Under the pieces are notes generated by a model. That model was not told where the DNA came from and ran no database searches. It saw only the letters and a program-made list of their open reading frames with translations. Below, one piece after another: positions 25,843-37,249 of a DNA stretch of 64,000 nt. The stretch covers positions 54,517,924-54,581,923 of the forward strand of contig NC_068570.1 in the NCBI RefSeq assembly GCF_025698545.1. Direction: 5' to 3'. The DNA is from Gossypium raimondii (Eukaryota; Streptophyta; Magnoliopsida; Malvales; Malvaceae). Made by a program: the position numbers and the translations under genes. Each line of letters starts with the position of its first letter. The first letter of the stretch is position 1.

Positions 25843-26384
25843 AATTAAGGGGATAAAAGGTAGCCATAAATATGAATACCATCCTGTTGATGAAGAGCAA
25901 ATTGATCATTAATCATTAGTAAGCTCAAAAATATCCATCACTATGTTCATATGATGACACTATTGAACTTAATTTTTTATGAATATGATGAGATACTTAC
26001 CATGTGTATAGGCAAGCAAGAACAAGACAGCAATGAACCAGATGATTGGACTGCAAACACAATCATTAACTTAGCATCGTAAAGTTTTAACTAATAAAAT
26101 TGAAGAACACTTGGTTAGCTTGAGACTACCAACCTGATCCCTATAACAACTTTAAAATCATCCTCTAATGATCTCTTGATGTATTTCTGGAAATCGAATT
26201 TTGTTTCGTTTTCAAGTGCCAAATGTGCCTGAAAGCATTGCAGATTGAAGTTTCAATTAGAAACAAGAAAATAGGAAAAATAAAATAACATAAAACTCCA
26301 TAGAAATCCATGGCTTAGCTTACCATGATAAATCCATGCCTCAATGTCAGGTAATCAACCTTTGTGACTGACCCAAAGAATTGT
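25843..26384 (-). pseudogene. MLO-like protein fragment, four exons with introns
   Basis: Minus-strand exons are about 26384-26324 (QFFGSVTKVDYLTLRHGFIM), 26228-26150 ([20 protein letters not shown], continuing [11 protein letters not shown]), a third near 26050-26000 (SPIIWFIAVLFLLAYTHG) and 25883-25843 (GWYSYLWLPFIPLI). Each junction has GT and AG, and phases join without a stop. This is the conserved central part of plant MLO seven-transmembrane proteins (powdery-mildew susceptibility and calmodulin-binding family), covering the third cytosolic loop and following membrane segments. About 65 of roughly 500 residues are present. Retained introns show the capture was from genomic DNA, not mRNA. 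Confidence 0.88.
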
Positions 26385-27214
26385 CTAAAGAAACAGACCT
26401 ATAAATAAAGAATCAAATCAGAATTCATAACCATAAAATGTCACCTAAAGAAAAAGAATCCCATGCTATAAATTCAATGGTTGCTGGACTTCTTTTACAA
26501 AAAGGACTCGGATTTTTCATTTTTCTTGAAATGCTCAAGTTTTTTCGTAGAAGTCGGGCCCTCCAATTATATGAAAAAAAGTTCAAATGTTCATCTGATT
26601 GTACTTACAATCCAAAGAGTTAAGGTAGAACGGCTCCAAAAGCTCAGATGCCTAAACCTGAAAACTAATAATCATAAAGTAAACCAACAGAATTAGAAGT
26701 AAAAAAAATAGTTCTAAAACTAAAAATATAAATGAAAAGGCAAAAGACAAAGAGAAAGACATAAATGAAAACGCAAACACAAGTAAAGATTCATACCTGA
26801 AATCAGTCTCCGACAAAGCAACCAAAAAGAAACAGACAGACCCACAACAATAGATTTCAAACAAAGAGTGACACAGTGAGTTTTGCAATAGAAAGCTTAG
26901 GGATTATCCCTCACGAAAGTAGACAAATAAAAAACCAAAAAGAAACAGACAGACCGACATCGATAGATTTCAAACACATAGCGAAAACAGGGGATTTCAA
27001 TATCACCAAAAAAAAAGAAACGGCAGACAAAATCTTTGGGTTTCTCCCTCTCACGAAAAAGAATGAGGGGAAATATTGAAATGAAACCGAGAGAGAGAGA
27101 GATAATGAGAAGGAAGCGGGATATGAAAAGTCTGAAGAAAACGGGAGTGAAGAAAAGTCTGAAGATTAGGGATTCAGGGGGAAAAATTGGGGTAAAATGG
27201 CGGGATTTTATAAA

Positions 27215-27730
27215 GTTAAATGATTTTTGCGGCGTTTTCTAAAAAAAACACCGCTATTGTCATTTTGAACAAAAATTATTTTATTTTTTTTATTTTATTT
27301 AATATAAATAAATTTTTAGCGGCGCTTTCTCGAAAACGCCGCTAAAGACTCCAACATTCGTTGCAATTTTCAAAAACACCGCTAAAGACCCCAACATTAG
27401 CGGCGCTTTTCCAAAAACGCCGCTAAAGACCCCATCATTAGCGGCGCTTTTTCAAAAACGCCGCTACAGCCCCCAAAGGTAAGAAAATGACGCCGTTGGG
27501 CTTTGGTTTTTTGTGGCGTTTTTCCTAAAAAACGTCGCTAATGCTCATTTTTAGCGGCATTTTTTTGAAAAACGCCGCGAAGGCTCATTTTTAGTGGCGT
27601 TTTTTGAAAAACACTGCTAATGAAAAACCCGCTAATGCTCGATCTTAGTGGCGATTTTCTTAAAGCGCTGCTAATGCTCAATTTTTACCGGCGTTTTTTA
27701 TCCAAACGCCGCTAAAAGTGTCGCTAAAAG
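27215..27730. repeat. Right subterminal AGCGGCG palindromic array
   Basis: Eight or so units such as TTAGCGGCGCTTTTCCAAAA-ACGCCGCTAAAGACCCC run up to the right inverted repeat. They are more divergent than the left array (for example TTAGTGGCG, CACTGCTAA). Confidence 0.75.
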
Positions 27731-27746
27731 TCTATTTTTGTGTAGT

Positions 27747-28490
27747 TTGAAAAAAATAAAACATATGGTGTTGTCATCAATCACAAGTTAGTGTCAAATT
27801 GACTCGTGAAACTAATTCAATCAACAACATTTTGTCATTTCCCTAATCAAGTTGGTGTCCGGTTGACTCGTGACATCAACTTAGTCTGTGGCTTAAATAA
27901 TAGTATAAATAAAATTGGTGGAGGGAATAAAATGTGCTTAATAAAATTAAAATGCTTGGCAAAAAATCAAAATAAAGCTTTGGTGAGTAGTAAGTTAAAG
28001 GTTTTAACAATTCAATCAGTGTGAGTTCAAATTCAACAATATGCATTTTTTATTGTATTTTTTAAAATATAAAAAAAACCTAAAGTACCCTTGAATTATA
28101 TAAATTATTTTAAATACAAAAGATAATTTTGTCATTTCCCTAACCAAGTTGGTACTCAGTTGACTCATTACACCAATTTAGTAAAGGGCTTAAATAATAA
28201 TATAGATATATAACTATTATTATATTATAGGTTAAAATAAAAGATAAAGTATCAATAATTATGCATAATTTAGTATATTATAAAACATATCTATAACTAG
28301 TAATACATGAAATGTTATTAAAATTTTAATATTTTAATAAAATATTTTTTTTATTGAATTAGATTTTGAATTGAGTTTTAACTTTTACAAAATGCATTTG
28401 GGTATTGAGTTTTTTTTTTTAGATTGAGAGTTGACTTATAATTAGTTTATTTTGACTTTTCGTAATAATGAGTATAAGATTCAAGTTTGG
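27747..28490. other. Gene-free spacer
   Basis: AT-rich. A CAAGTTGGTGTCCGGTTGACTCGTGACA-type block (near 27848 and again near 28145 and 27787) is repeated, indicating a degenerate local repeat. No gene was seen. Confidence 0.4.
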
Positions 28491-29773
28491 TGTAACACCT
28501 CTTACCCGTATTCGATGCCGGAATAGGGTACGAGGCATTACTAAAACACATACACTTGTATACGTATTAAACCGATTTATAAAATTTCATTCGAATTAAA
28601 ACTTTTTAAATTATTAACGTGCTTTTATAATTCTTTACAACCTATCCTCGAATTATTATATTCATAAATAATAGAGCCTATAAGACTCGATACAAACTCA
28701 TTCATATACTCAATTTATCCATTAAATTATTTCAATCTTGAATAATTCACATTATGCTAAAATCAACACTAATAACAATCATAAATCTCTTCATATTAAT
28801 TTCACATATTACTACATTACATATCACGAGCATATGCCAAAAGTTCGTATACACAACCATCAACAAGCTCATTTCTCCTTTAGTCGACTAGTAAATTAGC
28901 CTTAATATTCATACCAACCATTAAATCTCACCATTTTATAACATCTCATAACCAAATGATTCTAATAACAAGATATTTTATAATCATCCTTATGACTACA
29001 GATATTTCACAAAGCATGATTATCACCCAACATTATCTATGTACCAAAATGACTAATTCACAAGTAATAACAATTCAATGTTTTATTTCAGTTCCATTCA
29101 ATTCATAACTCTTCGTGTTCACAATTCAAATTAATTTCTCAATCCAATTTGCATTTCAATACTACAATAATTCTTTTAATTCAAATCATATCATAATAGT
29201 TTTCATTCAACTCACAAACAATTCAATATCGATATTTACCTTATGTTTATTACTAAACATATTATTCAAATTTCAACAATTTCTATTAATAAATTCAATA
29301 CCAATACGAATCTACTATTCAATTCGGCGTCTATCGATTATAAACGAACATATGGCCAATTATACACGAATCATTCATATATTTTATTTTTCCTCCTCCT
29401 CCTCTCCATTCCACAACCTTAGTGTACATAACACTTTTAGAAATAGCATTCTCTATAGTTTCACTATCCATTCAACTTCAAATAAGTTGTCTAGTCGAGT
29501 TACAGTCACTAAATTATTTTTATCCGGAGCTACAGAGCTCCAAATTAAGTTTCGTTAATTTTTCCCAAAACTAGACTCACATATCTTCTTACATAAATTT
29601 TTTAGAATTTTTGGCTTGGTCAATCAGTACAGTTTATTCTTTAGAGTCACTCATGTTTCACTGCTCAACATCTCTGACCTCTCTTCACTAAAAATGAATT
29701 ATCTCATTGTACAGATTTCAGATGATATCTTCGTTTGTTTTCTTTGAAAATAGACTCATTAAGGGGTGTTACA
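28491..29773 (-). mobile_element. Short solo LTR of the gypsy family, reverse orientation
   Basis: It starts TGTAACACCTCTTACCCGTA at 28491 and ends GGGGTGTTACA at 29773. The left end is the complement of the CATCGAATACGGGTTAGAGG-type LTR end seen at 33884. Blocks near 29490-29760 match the window-edge LTR (about 490-770). A TTTGG pentamer precedes it and recurs one base after its end, a probable target duplication. At 1.28 kb it is half the length of its relatives and probably carries an internal deletion. The 147-codon frame inside is AT-rich chance coding. Confidence 0.68.
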
Positions 29774-30117
29774 TTTTGGCTCAATATAGTATATTTAGGT
29801 TTTGGAATATGAGTATTATGTTTATAAATTTAATAATAAAGATAAAAGTTATTCAATTATCAATATATTATAATAATAAACAATAAAAGATATGTTTGTC
29901 AATTAACATACATATCGTATAATAATTTTTACATATAAATAGTAATTTAATTATTTTATATAAAATAACTTTATTAAATATATATCATTTATGCTTTTTA
30001 TAAGGTAAATTTGAATTGTGTTCTCATTGTATAAAAGTAAAATGAATCATTAAATTTGAAATTAAAATATTTATAACTTAAAATGAATCATTCACTTTTG
30101 AAGAAAATTTATTCGAC

Positions 30118-30258
30118 CGAGTGTCTCACCATGGGGTGCACTGTTTTTCTTTGTAAAGAAGAAGGATGGGTCATTACGATTACGCATAGATTATCACCAG
30201 CTGAATCGGGTGACCATTAAAAATAAATACCCTCTTGACCTGCTACTAATTATAGTGG
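30118..30258 (+). pseudogene. Ty3/gypsy reverse transcriptase fragment
   Basis: A frame beginning near 30123 reads [20 protein letters not shown] and then [18 protein letters not shown], the N-terminal RT block of gypsy polyproteins (usual form SPWGAPV..VKKKDGS.R.C.DYR.LN..T.KN.YPLP). It breaks off in degenerate sequence after about 45 residues. It is a non-functional remnant. Confidence 0.85.
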
Positions 30259-30519
30259 TAGTTTAGATATGTTTCGACATTGAAGGAACTTATTTTCTAG
30301 CTATTTTAGTATTAATTATTGCATTTCCGATACTTAGTAGTTCAATATTAAATATCAGTAAAATAAGTGTTTTTACACAATTTTGAATGTTATTGACTTA
30401 TGTGACCACTAATGCAACCATTAATTTTGAATGAAATTGAAAATAATTTAGATGCAACCACTAATGCGGACGAGCCCATGGAGGAAGTAACCAAACCAAT
30501 AGCTAAGTCGGAGATCTAA

Positions 30520-31190
30520 AAACTGAAAACACCAAAGATATCAATCCCATCAAGGCTAGAGGACGAACAACAGAGGGACGAGGCTTATTTTGTAAGTATT
30601 CCTAACTTAGGGTAGGTTTGGATGGGCGATTGATTGGGTGCAGTGCGGTGCATTTAGTTTAATTTTTGTCTCACGCTACAGTATCGCTAAAGTATCTAAT
30701 CTCACCGTCACTACTGTTTTTACACTAACCGCAGGTAAACGCACCGTCCATCCAAACTCACCCTTAGTTAAATCCCTCAATATCAAATTTTCACTATTAT
30801 AACGTATTAATAAAATCCCAAAATATGCCAAGTATTTAAAAGAAACAATTGCACGACATAAGAAAATGGAAAGAGGAGAGCAAGTTAACATTGATGCCTT
30901 ATGTAGTGCGTTAATTGTGAAAAAGATACCCCTAAAATTAAAATATTCGAGTGGTTTTACGATTACAATAAAGATAGGGGATTAGTATTTTAATAGGGCC
31001 CTTTACGATTTAGGGGCCAGTATAAACTTAATGGCCCTATCGATTTATCAGAAACTTGGAATCAATGAGTTAAAGAACACATCTATAATGATATAGTTAA
31101 CCAATAGATCTTTGGTACAACTGAAAGGTGTACTCGATACGGGAATTTATAATCCCTGTCGACTTTGTAGTCCTCGTCACATTTCCTGGT
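30520..31190 (+). pseudogene. Degenerate gypsy gag/aspartic protease remnant
   Basis: Near 30540 the frame SRLEDEQQRDEAYF resembles the end of gag. Near 30890 NIDALCSALIVKKIPLKLK precedes the protease. At about 31008 ALYDLGASINLMALSIYQKL contains the DLGAS form of the DTG/DSG active-site motif. The order and style fit the Athila/Tat branch of Ty3/gypsy. Stops and frame changes interrupt it, and a MITE sits inside. The RT piece lies upstream rather than downstream, so the locus is rearranged. Confidence 0.75.
30610..30763. mobile_element. Tourist-like MITE nested in gypsy remnant
   Basis: It begins GGGTAGGTTTGGATGG and ends CCATCCAAACTCACCC, a 16-bp inverted repeat with one mismatch. TTA flanks it on both sides, as expected for PIF/Harbinger insertions. 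It is 154 bp with no coding capacity and interrupts the gag-protease remnant. Confidence 0.8.
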
Positions 31191-31229
31191 TCAACGGGCA
31201 ATGTTCTGATACGATATGACATGAGTTCG

Positions 31230-32723
31230 ATACGAACTATTACAGGTATAGATATGAATTACATGGAAAATGATATTACATGGTATATGGGTATATAAAA
31301 TGGATGATACATGTATATGCAATTTGATTAATTGTTAAGCTTATCTATGACTTGGTTTATATATCTGTTTACATGACTAACATGGTTGAGGTATATGTAC
31401 TTAGGCATTTGGCCAATATATGTTGGGATATGCTTTGATTACTTACCTTATATGTGAATAAATGGTAAGTTAAATTCTATGATATACGAACTTACTAAGC
31501 TTAAATGCTTACTCTATGTATTTTTCGTGTTTTATAGTGAATCTAAAGATCATTTGGGTTGGAAGCTTGTCAGGGCTATATCACACTATCCATCAGCTCT
31601 TTTGGTACTTTCGGTTGGTTTAATTTTGGTTATAATGGCATGTATAGGTTATTTTGGCTAATGTTGACCTACATGTTTTGTTGTTATTTTAGCCATCTAT
31701 ATGCCTTGTGTCTTAGCACTTTATTGATAGTATGAGTTTAGTATATGGTATGTAAATATCTGTTCTCTAATGGTTGATGTTTGGATTGCTATGCTTGAAT
31801 TATGGAATATGAAAACTATAGCATGAATGTGCACATTGTATATATGCTTTGTGATAGAATGCAATCGTGGTAAATTAACACTTTTGTGGATATGATTTAC
31901 ATGGTCATTTGATGCTAGTCTTAGAATGGTGTTTTGGTACCAAATGGTTACGTTTTGGTAAGAAGTTTACATGGTAATATTTGGTACAACTATGCGTATA
32001 TGTTAGTTAATCAATTAGGTAAGTTTGAATACATGGTTAACATGTTTATAAATTATCATTTGGGGTGCGTAAGGGCATATTGGTTGTATGTGATTATACC
32101 ATTTGTATAAGGCTAGAAAATTCATAGATTTAGTATCATATTATGGCTTGCTTATATGCATAATGTTGGGTGTAGGTTTATGCCAAATTGGGTGAGAAAA
32201 ATGGCTTGTAAAATGGCCTATTTTCGTCTACATTGGCATGTGTCTCAGCCATGTGTGACACATAGCCAGGTAGCACGGCCGTGTGTCCCCTGTAATTTTT
32301 AAAGGGTTACAAGTCAGGCTGTTACACGGCCTAGCACACAGGCGTATGGCTTAGCCATGTGACCAAGTCAGAGAGTTACACAGGTACAGACATAGGCTGG
32401 GACACGGCTGTGTGTCTCCATTTCGAAGGCCCACACGACCTAAGACACAGGCATGTCTCTTGGCCGTGTAACCCCTTCAGCTTTAAAAATTTTCAATGTT
32501 TTCCAAAAATTTCTTTGAGTTTCTGATTTAGTCCTAACTTGTTTCTAACGCGTTTTATGGCCTCAAGGGCTTGTATAAGGGATAACATGAATGATTTTGA
32601 TTGGTTTTTTATATGAATATTGTTATGTTATGAAATGTTCAAAATTTTGTTTATTTGTACTGTAACCTCTGGTAATACTCAGTAACTCTGTTTCGACGAT
32701 GAATACGGGTTAGGGGTGTTACA
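31230..32723 (+). mobile_element. 5'-truncated gypsy LTR
   Basis: It is homologous by eye to 4690-5938 of the solo LTR: the GGTAAGTTAAAT / GAACTTACTAAGC / ATCACACTATC landmarks occur in the same order. It includes the GGCACGTGTGTCC-type G/C-rich block near 32270-32470 and ends GGGTTAGGGGTGTTACA at 32723. The 5' part is lost against the protease remnant. Confidence 0.72.
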
Positions 32724-33589
32724 TTATTCCATCCTTGTGGTAAGACATGGGCATGCCTAAGAGGCATTATCTGAAAGAATTCTCAGCAATGAACCCGTGT
32801 AATGATTTTTTCATGGTGACTATCATAATAGGGAACTTGGGGTATTTGGAATGTTGATGGTGCAACTGTTTGGCAAACTTGGAATTTCTTAGTTCTTGTA
32901 TTTAAGTTATATGGGATTATTTCTTGAATTAAAACGTTGTATTCTTCTAACAAATATGTCTGTCTGGACTAAATTGAATATACGATGTAACTTGTGTTTT
33001 AATAATTATTGGGTATTGTAAAGGAATCCGTCAAAAGTAGTATTTATTGAGTATCGTTCTGAGGATCGTATCTAACTAAACTGCAAAGGAATTGTGTAAC
33101 GAGATTCAAAATATGGTGTAAAGTCTAAAATTCATCAGTCAAGTGAAATGAGTATAAAAAGGTTAAGTGCAAAGACTGACGTATGGTTATCCGCTAACCA
33201 ATAACTTGAAAAGTATCCGCCAAGGTTTAAGAAGGATTCCAAACCCTTAGGTCGAAGACTTTTACAACACTTTTTAAAGGAAATAATGAGTGAGACCCAC
33301 TAAGTTCCTTTGAACTTGTATGTATCTTTTGGTATGCAAGTCTGATAATCGAACTAGTGCACGAGGGATGACCAAGCCAATGATGTGCCATGGTGGTAGA
33401 TCGAGGGCAATATTATGCATACAAATGGACATTCTTAGAAATATGTTTGTCAAATGACAACTAGTAATACACACTACGAATATGTATGTTAAATCAAACA
33501 TTTATGTTGTAAAGGTTTATACTACCTTTGAAAGCCTGTGACAAACGATGTATGTTTTATTCAAACTTATTATCTTAGAAAGTTTTATA
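32724..33589. other. Gene-free spacer between LTR fragments
   Basis: No gene was seen. 33000-33300 (around GTATCGTTCTGAGGATCG) has the look of retrotransposon sequence but no domain could be read. Confidence 0.35.
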
Positions 33590-33884
33590 CCCATGTCTCT
33601 CGGCCGTGTGTGACACACTGCCTGGCCATATGGGTGTGTGTCCCCTGCACCTTTGAAAAATTTTAATATTTTTTGAAAAATTCTTTAAGTATCCGGTTTA
33701 GACCCGACTTATTTTTAATGTTTATTTTGGGCCTCGAGGGCTCATATTAGGGATGAGATGATGGAAGTTAATTGGTTTTTGACTTGGATGTGATATGAAA
33801 TGAAACGTCCGTTTGTTTGGTCTGTAAGTCAGGTAATGCTCCGTAACCTTGTTTCGGCATCGAATACGGGTTAGAGGTGTTACA
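33590..33884 (+). mobile_element. LTR 3'-end fragment
   Basis: Contains CTCGGCCGTGTGTGACACAC and GGGTGTGTGTCCCCTGCACC and ends CGAATACGGGTTAGAGGTGTTACA (landmark only), the same 3' terminus as the LTRs above. Only about 0.3 kb remains. Confidence 0.65.
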
Positions 33885-33984
33885 TGGAAGGTATGGAATA
33901 GGTACCAAAATGTACATTTTGCCAAAAACAGGGGACATGTCTCGACGACCAACATCCCTCGTCATAACGTCGACTGACGATAAG

Positions 33985-34311
33985 TGACACCGCAATGTTA
34001 AATTGCATGAAGTCATGACATGACTTACTATGTTGGTGATGTCACGGCGTGGAAGTGATATAATTGCAATGTCGATCCTGAATTTTTAAAATTTTTCAAT
34101 TTGGTCCTATTTCATACTCGGGTTAACAAAAGAGCTTTCATAAGCTCATATAAGACCCAAAAATGATTATTTAACATAAATTAAATGTGATTGATGCTTA
34201 ATTGCATGTGTGAATGATTAAGTACTACCTAATTGATTGTTGTTGTTCCGGTAACAAATATAGCATTCCGTAACTCAGACCCGGTGATCGGGTTGAGTGA
34301 GGGGTATTACA
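33985..34311 (+). mobile_element. Second LTR 3'-end fragment, divergent
   Basis: It ends GGGTTGAGTGAGGGGTATTACA after GTAACTCAGACCCGGTGATC, a related but divergent LTR terminus. Lying directly after the previous fragment, it suggests serial insertion and truncation. Confidence 0.5.
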
Positions 34312-34631
34312 CAAGGTATGATAAGTCAAACAAGATAACAAATGGCTTAACATAAACTCAAGTAACTTAAGGATCAAAGTGAGAAATAAATATTAGTTCT
34401 TCCTTCCCCAATATTCACTTAATTTCATTTTCAACTCAACCCTTTTTGTCTCACCCCTCGTATATCTCCAACATTCAATAATAAAACATATAAGTAAAAG
34501 TAATACCAAGACAATGAAATAAAAGTCACTAGCACTTTTTTTTAAGAAACAAAAAGAATATGTTTTATCTTCTCTCTTCAATTCATTCACCATAATACTC
34601 ATTCTATTTTTAAGCTCAAAATAATGATATT

Positions 34632-37091
34632 TGTCGAAACCATCTTTTATTTTGAAAAAAAATCTAAAGGGATCGACTTTGAAAATAAAAATGGGAGTCG
34701 CCACCGATCTTTTATTGGGGTGTGATCGGATCACCTTGAAAACGATTTTAGGTCTACGAATTTTGAGAAAACAAGTTTGGGAGTAGGTTACACATGAGAA
34801 AGGGTTAACACCCTCGCAACGCAAAAAAATAGGTACCGAATTGATTGCTTAATATCTTAGTTTTGAAATTTTGAAAAGATTTTAAAATACGATCCTTTGA
34901 AAAGAAAACTTGAATAATTGAATTGGATGATAAGACATACCCATTTCAAAGAAATAAATTGTCACACCCAGTGAGATAGGGTGCAACAGTCCAATCTTCG
35001 AAATTAAGTTTGTCTTTTTTAAATTTAAAATTCATGCCTTTTTAGAAGGATATTTGGTTATTTGGGTCAAACGAGAAATCAGAATCCAGTAAGTTAGGGT
35101 TCAATTTCTCGAAATTCCTAAACACCGAATATTGTCTTTATTTTAAAATCCTTAACTCGAGATAACAAAATGTCATATCCAGTGAGTTAGGATTCAACAT
35201 TTTGAAATCCTGAAAAAATTTATTTAGAATTTGTATGGTTTTATTGCAAAAGAAATACTTCGCTATCTAAATTCATCAAAAAAAAATCAAAGCCCAGTAA
35301 GTTAAGGCACAATCCTCTCAAGAATTGCAAATACCAAGTATTTTGACAATTTACGAAATAAGATGATTTTAATGAAACACAATTTTTTTAAAAAATGTAG
35401 TGTGATTAAGCGGCAACGAACCATGCAAAATTCGAATACAACATGCACACCAATGAGTAATGAACAATAAATAAACATAACCTAGTATAACAATAATTTC
35501 AATCATACATTATGCAAATATCAACATCAACATTTAAAAATTATTAATCTAAAGAAAAATAAAATGTAACTCATAAAAAACAAAAATGAGAGAAAAGAAA
35601 TTTGGAATTAAAAATATGTACACAAAATTTTAAATTTACAAAAAAATTAGTAATTAATGTGAAGATTTGAAATAATTTAATAATAGAACTAAAATGAATA
35701 AAATGTTTAGATAAATTTTAAAGAAAGAATTATGAGAAGAAAATAAAATGAATAAATCTTGAAATTAATATATATATTAATCTAGATAAGTAAAACCTAA
35801 TGTAAATAATAATGTACATATAATAATAATATACCAATTAATTTAATGGTAAAAAAAAACAATAGATTAATTTAGAACTAAAACAAAATCTCAGGGATGA
35901 ATTTGAAACAAATGTGTAAACGACCAAATTAAGAACTGTTTAACATCAGAGGGACTATTGCAGCAATTAAACGCACAAATCCTCTCTAGCGTACAGATCA
36001 ATCCTTCCAAAGCGGCGTCGTTCTATTATGTATTCAATTGGAACCAAAACCAAATATAATGTATAAATTAAAATAATGATAAAAATTGAATTAAAAATAT
36101 ATAAAATACAGAAGGACCTGTTGCGCAAATGGACCATTGAGACAAAACGCGCAGGTCATTCCCTCAGATCGAGTCACCATGCGGGTCTGAGCTCATTACG
36201 ACGCCATTTTGAGGTCACCTCAATCAGCCTCAAACGACACCGTTTCTCAACGTATATAAATGCCACATTAAACCCTAATTAGTAACTTTTATCATTTTTA
36301 AAACAAAAATTAAAAAAAAGGAACCCTAGGCCCTTTTTCTTCTGCCACAAAACTATTTCACCCCCTCTCAGACTTCGATTTCGACCAAGCGAGTGAGGTC
36401 CGGCGTCCAGGTAAGCTTTCTAACCCCTTCTCTATTACTGCGTTTGAATAAAAAAGAGACGAAATAAAAAAATAAAGAAAAGCAAAGAGTTTATTCACCT
36501 TTCGATTTTTTTCGTTTTCTCGATTTTTTGTTTTTTGTATTCAATATCCGTGTGTAATCCTTTTACGCTTCGAGATGACCTTTTATAGCCAAAACTAAAG
36601 ATAAAAATCAAGAAAATTTACTGAATCCTCTTTTTTCTATCATTTTCTTTTTTTCTTTATTCTTGCTTGTTGCTTGCTTGTTGCATGTGTACGACCGACT
36701 GGAGGGCAGCGTGGATCCGGTGTGCGAGGAGTTGAAGGCGTGCATGTGCTTGGATGCTAGAGTGCTGCGACGCTGCTGACGCCAGAAGGATCTAGAAACC
36801 CTAGGGGTTTCTGGAAAAATTTGGGCCGTTTGAGCCATTATAGCTTGGTCAAATTGAGTTAATTTTGGGTAGTTTAGGTTAGAATGACTTGGGTTATGTA
36901 TTTGGTATTTTTAATTTCGGTTTGGGCTGATTGGGTCGTGAGTCTGTAAATGGACATTTATTTAATTGAATTTTTAGTTTAATTTTAATATTTGTAAAAA
37001 AACTAGGCTGTTAATAGTGGATATTTTAATTTAATTTATTTATTTTTCTTTTTTTTGGTATTTATTGGGTCGGGCAAAATGTGTTATTATA
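34632..37091 (-). repeat. 3' LTR of the non-autonomous element
   Basis: 2,460 bp. On the + strand it starts TGTCGAAACC and ends GTGTTATTATA, where the expected terminal CA has become TA. It is colinear with the other LTR throughout. Confidence 0.9.
36240..36420 (+). promoter_or_regulatory. Gene-like promoter and leader antisense to the LTR
   Basis: On the + strand, TATATAAATG at 36253 is followed by AAACCCTAATTAG, a pyrimidine-rich leader and a strong donor CCAG|GTAAGC at about 36411. The second LTR has the same arrangement (TATATAAATG at 40973, donor at about 41130). This looks like the start of a plant gene (TATA box, telo-box-like AACCCTAA, 5' UTR, first donor) but runs opposite to the element. 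Confidence 0.4.
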
Positions 37092-37107
37092 GCTGCCCCT
37101 CTCTGCT
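37092..37107 (-). promoter_or_regulatory. Polypurine tract of the LTR element
   Basis: The minus strand reads AGCAGAGAGGGGCAGC directly before the 3' LTR, the place and composition expected for plus-strand priming. Confidence 0.65.
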
Positions 37108-37249
37108 CATTGTCGTAAAATAGGAATGAAGCAAAGACTTTAAAAATTACCAATTTTACCCAGTTGTACTGGACCTTGGTACTCATTTTCTTCACGTAGC
37201 CTCATTCCATCCTACTACATCTTCAGAGTCATAGGAATTGATGCCTCGA

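Larger units (their letters stand above)
22394..27746. mobile_element. CACTA-like element carrying several captured gene fragments
   Basis: The ends are inverted: ACTACACCAAAACAGACTTT at 22394 and, reversed from 27746, ACTACACAAAAATAGACTTT, both running into TAGCG. Inside each end is a dense array of AGCGGCG/CGCCGCT palindromes, the subterminal-repeat pattern of CACTA (En/Spm) transposons. The canonical first C is not present at either end and I could not fix a 3-bp target duplication (TTT against TTG), so the superfamily is provisional. No transposase was seen. The 4.5 kb interior contains minus-strand pieces of an MLO gene, an organellar IleRS gene, an RCC1-repeat gene and one unknown exon, listed separately. 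Confidence 0.75.

Noticed and set aside
29115-29558. 147-codon + strand frame
   Set aside because: It lies wholly in a reverse-oriented LTR; the Ile/Phe/Asn/Ser-rich composition reflects AT-rich DNA and no domain is visible.
34393-34824. 143-codon minus-strand frame
   Set aside because: It crosses the LTR border and target duplication of the retrotransposon, so it cannot be an old gene; no domain is seen.
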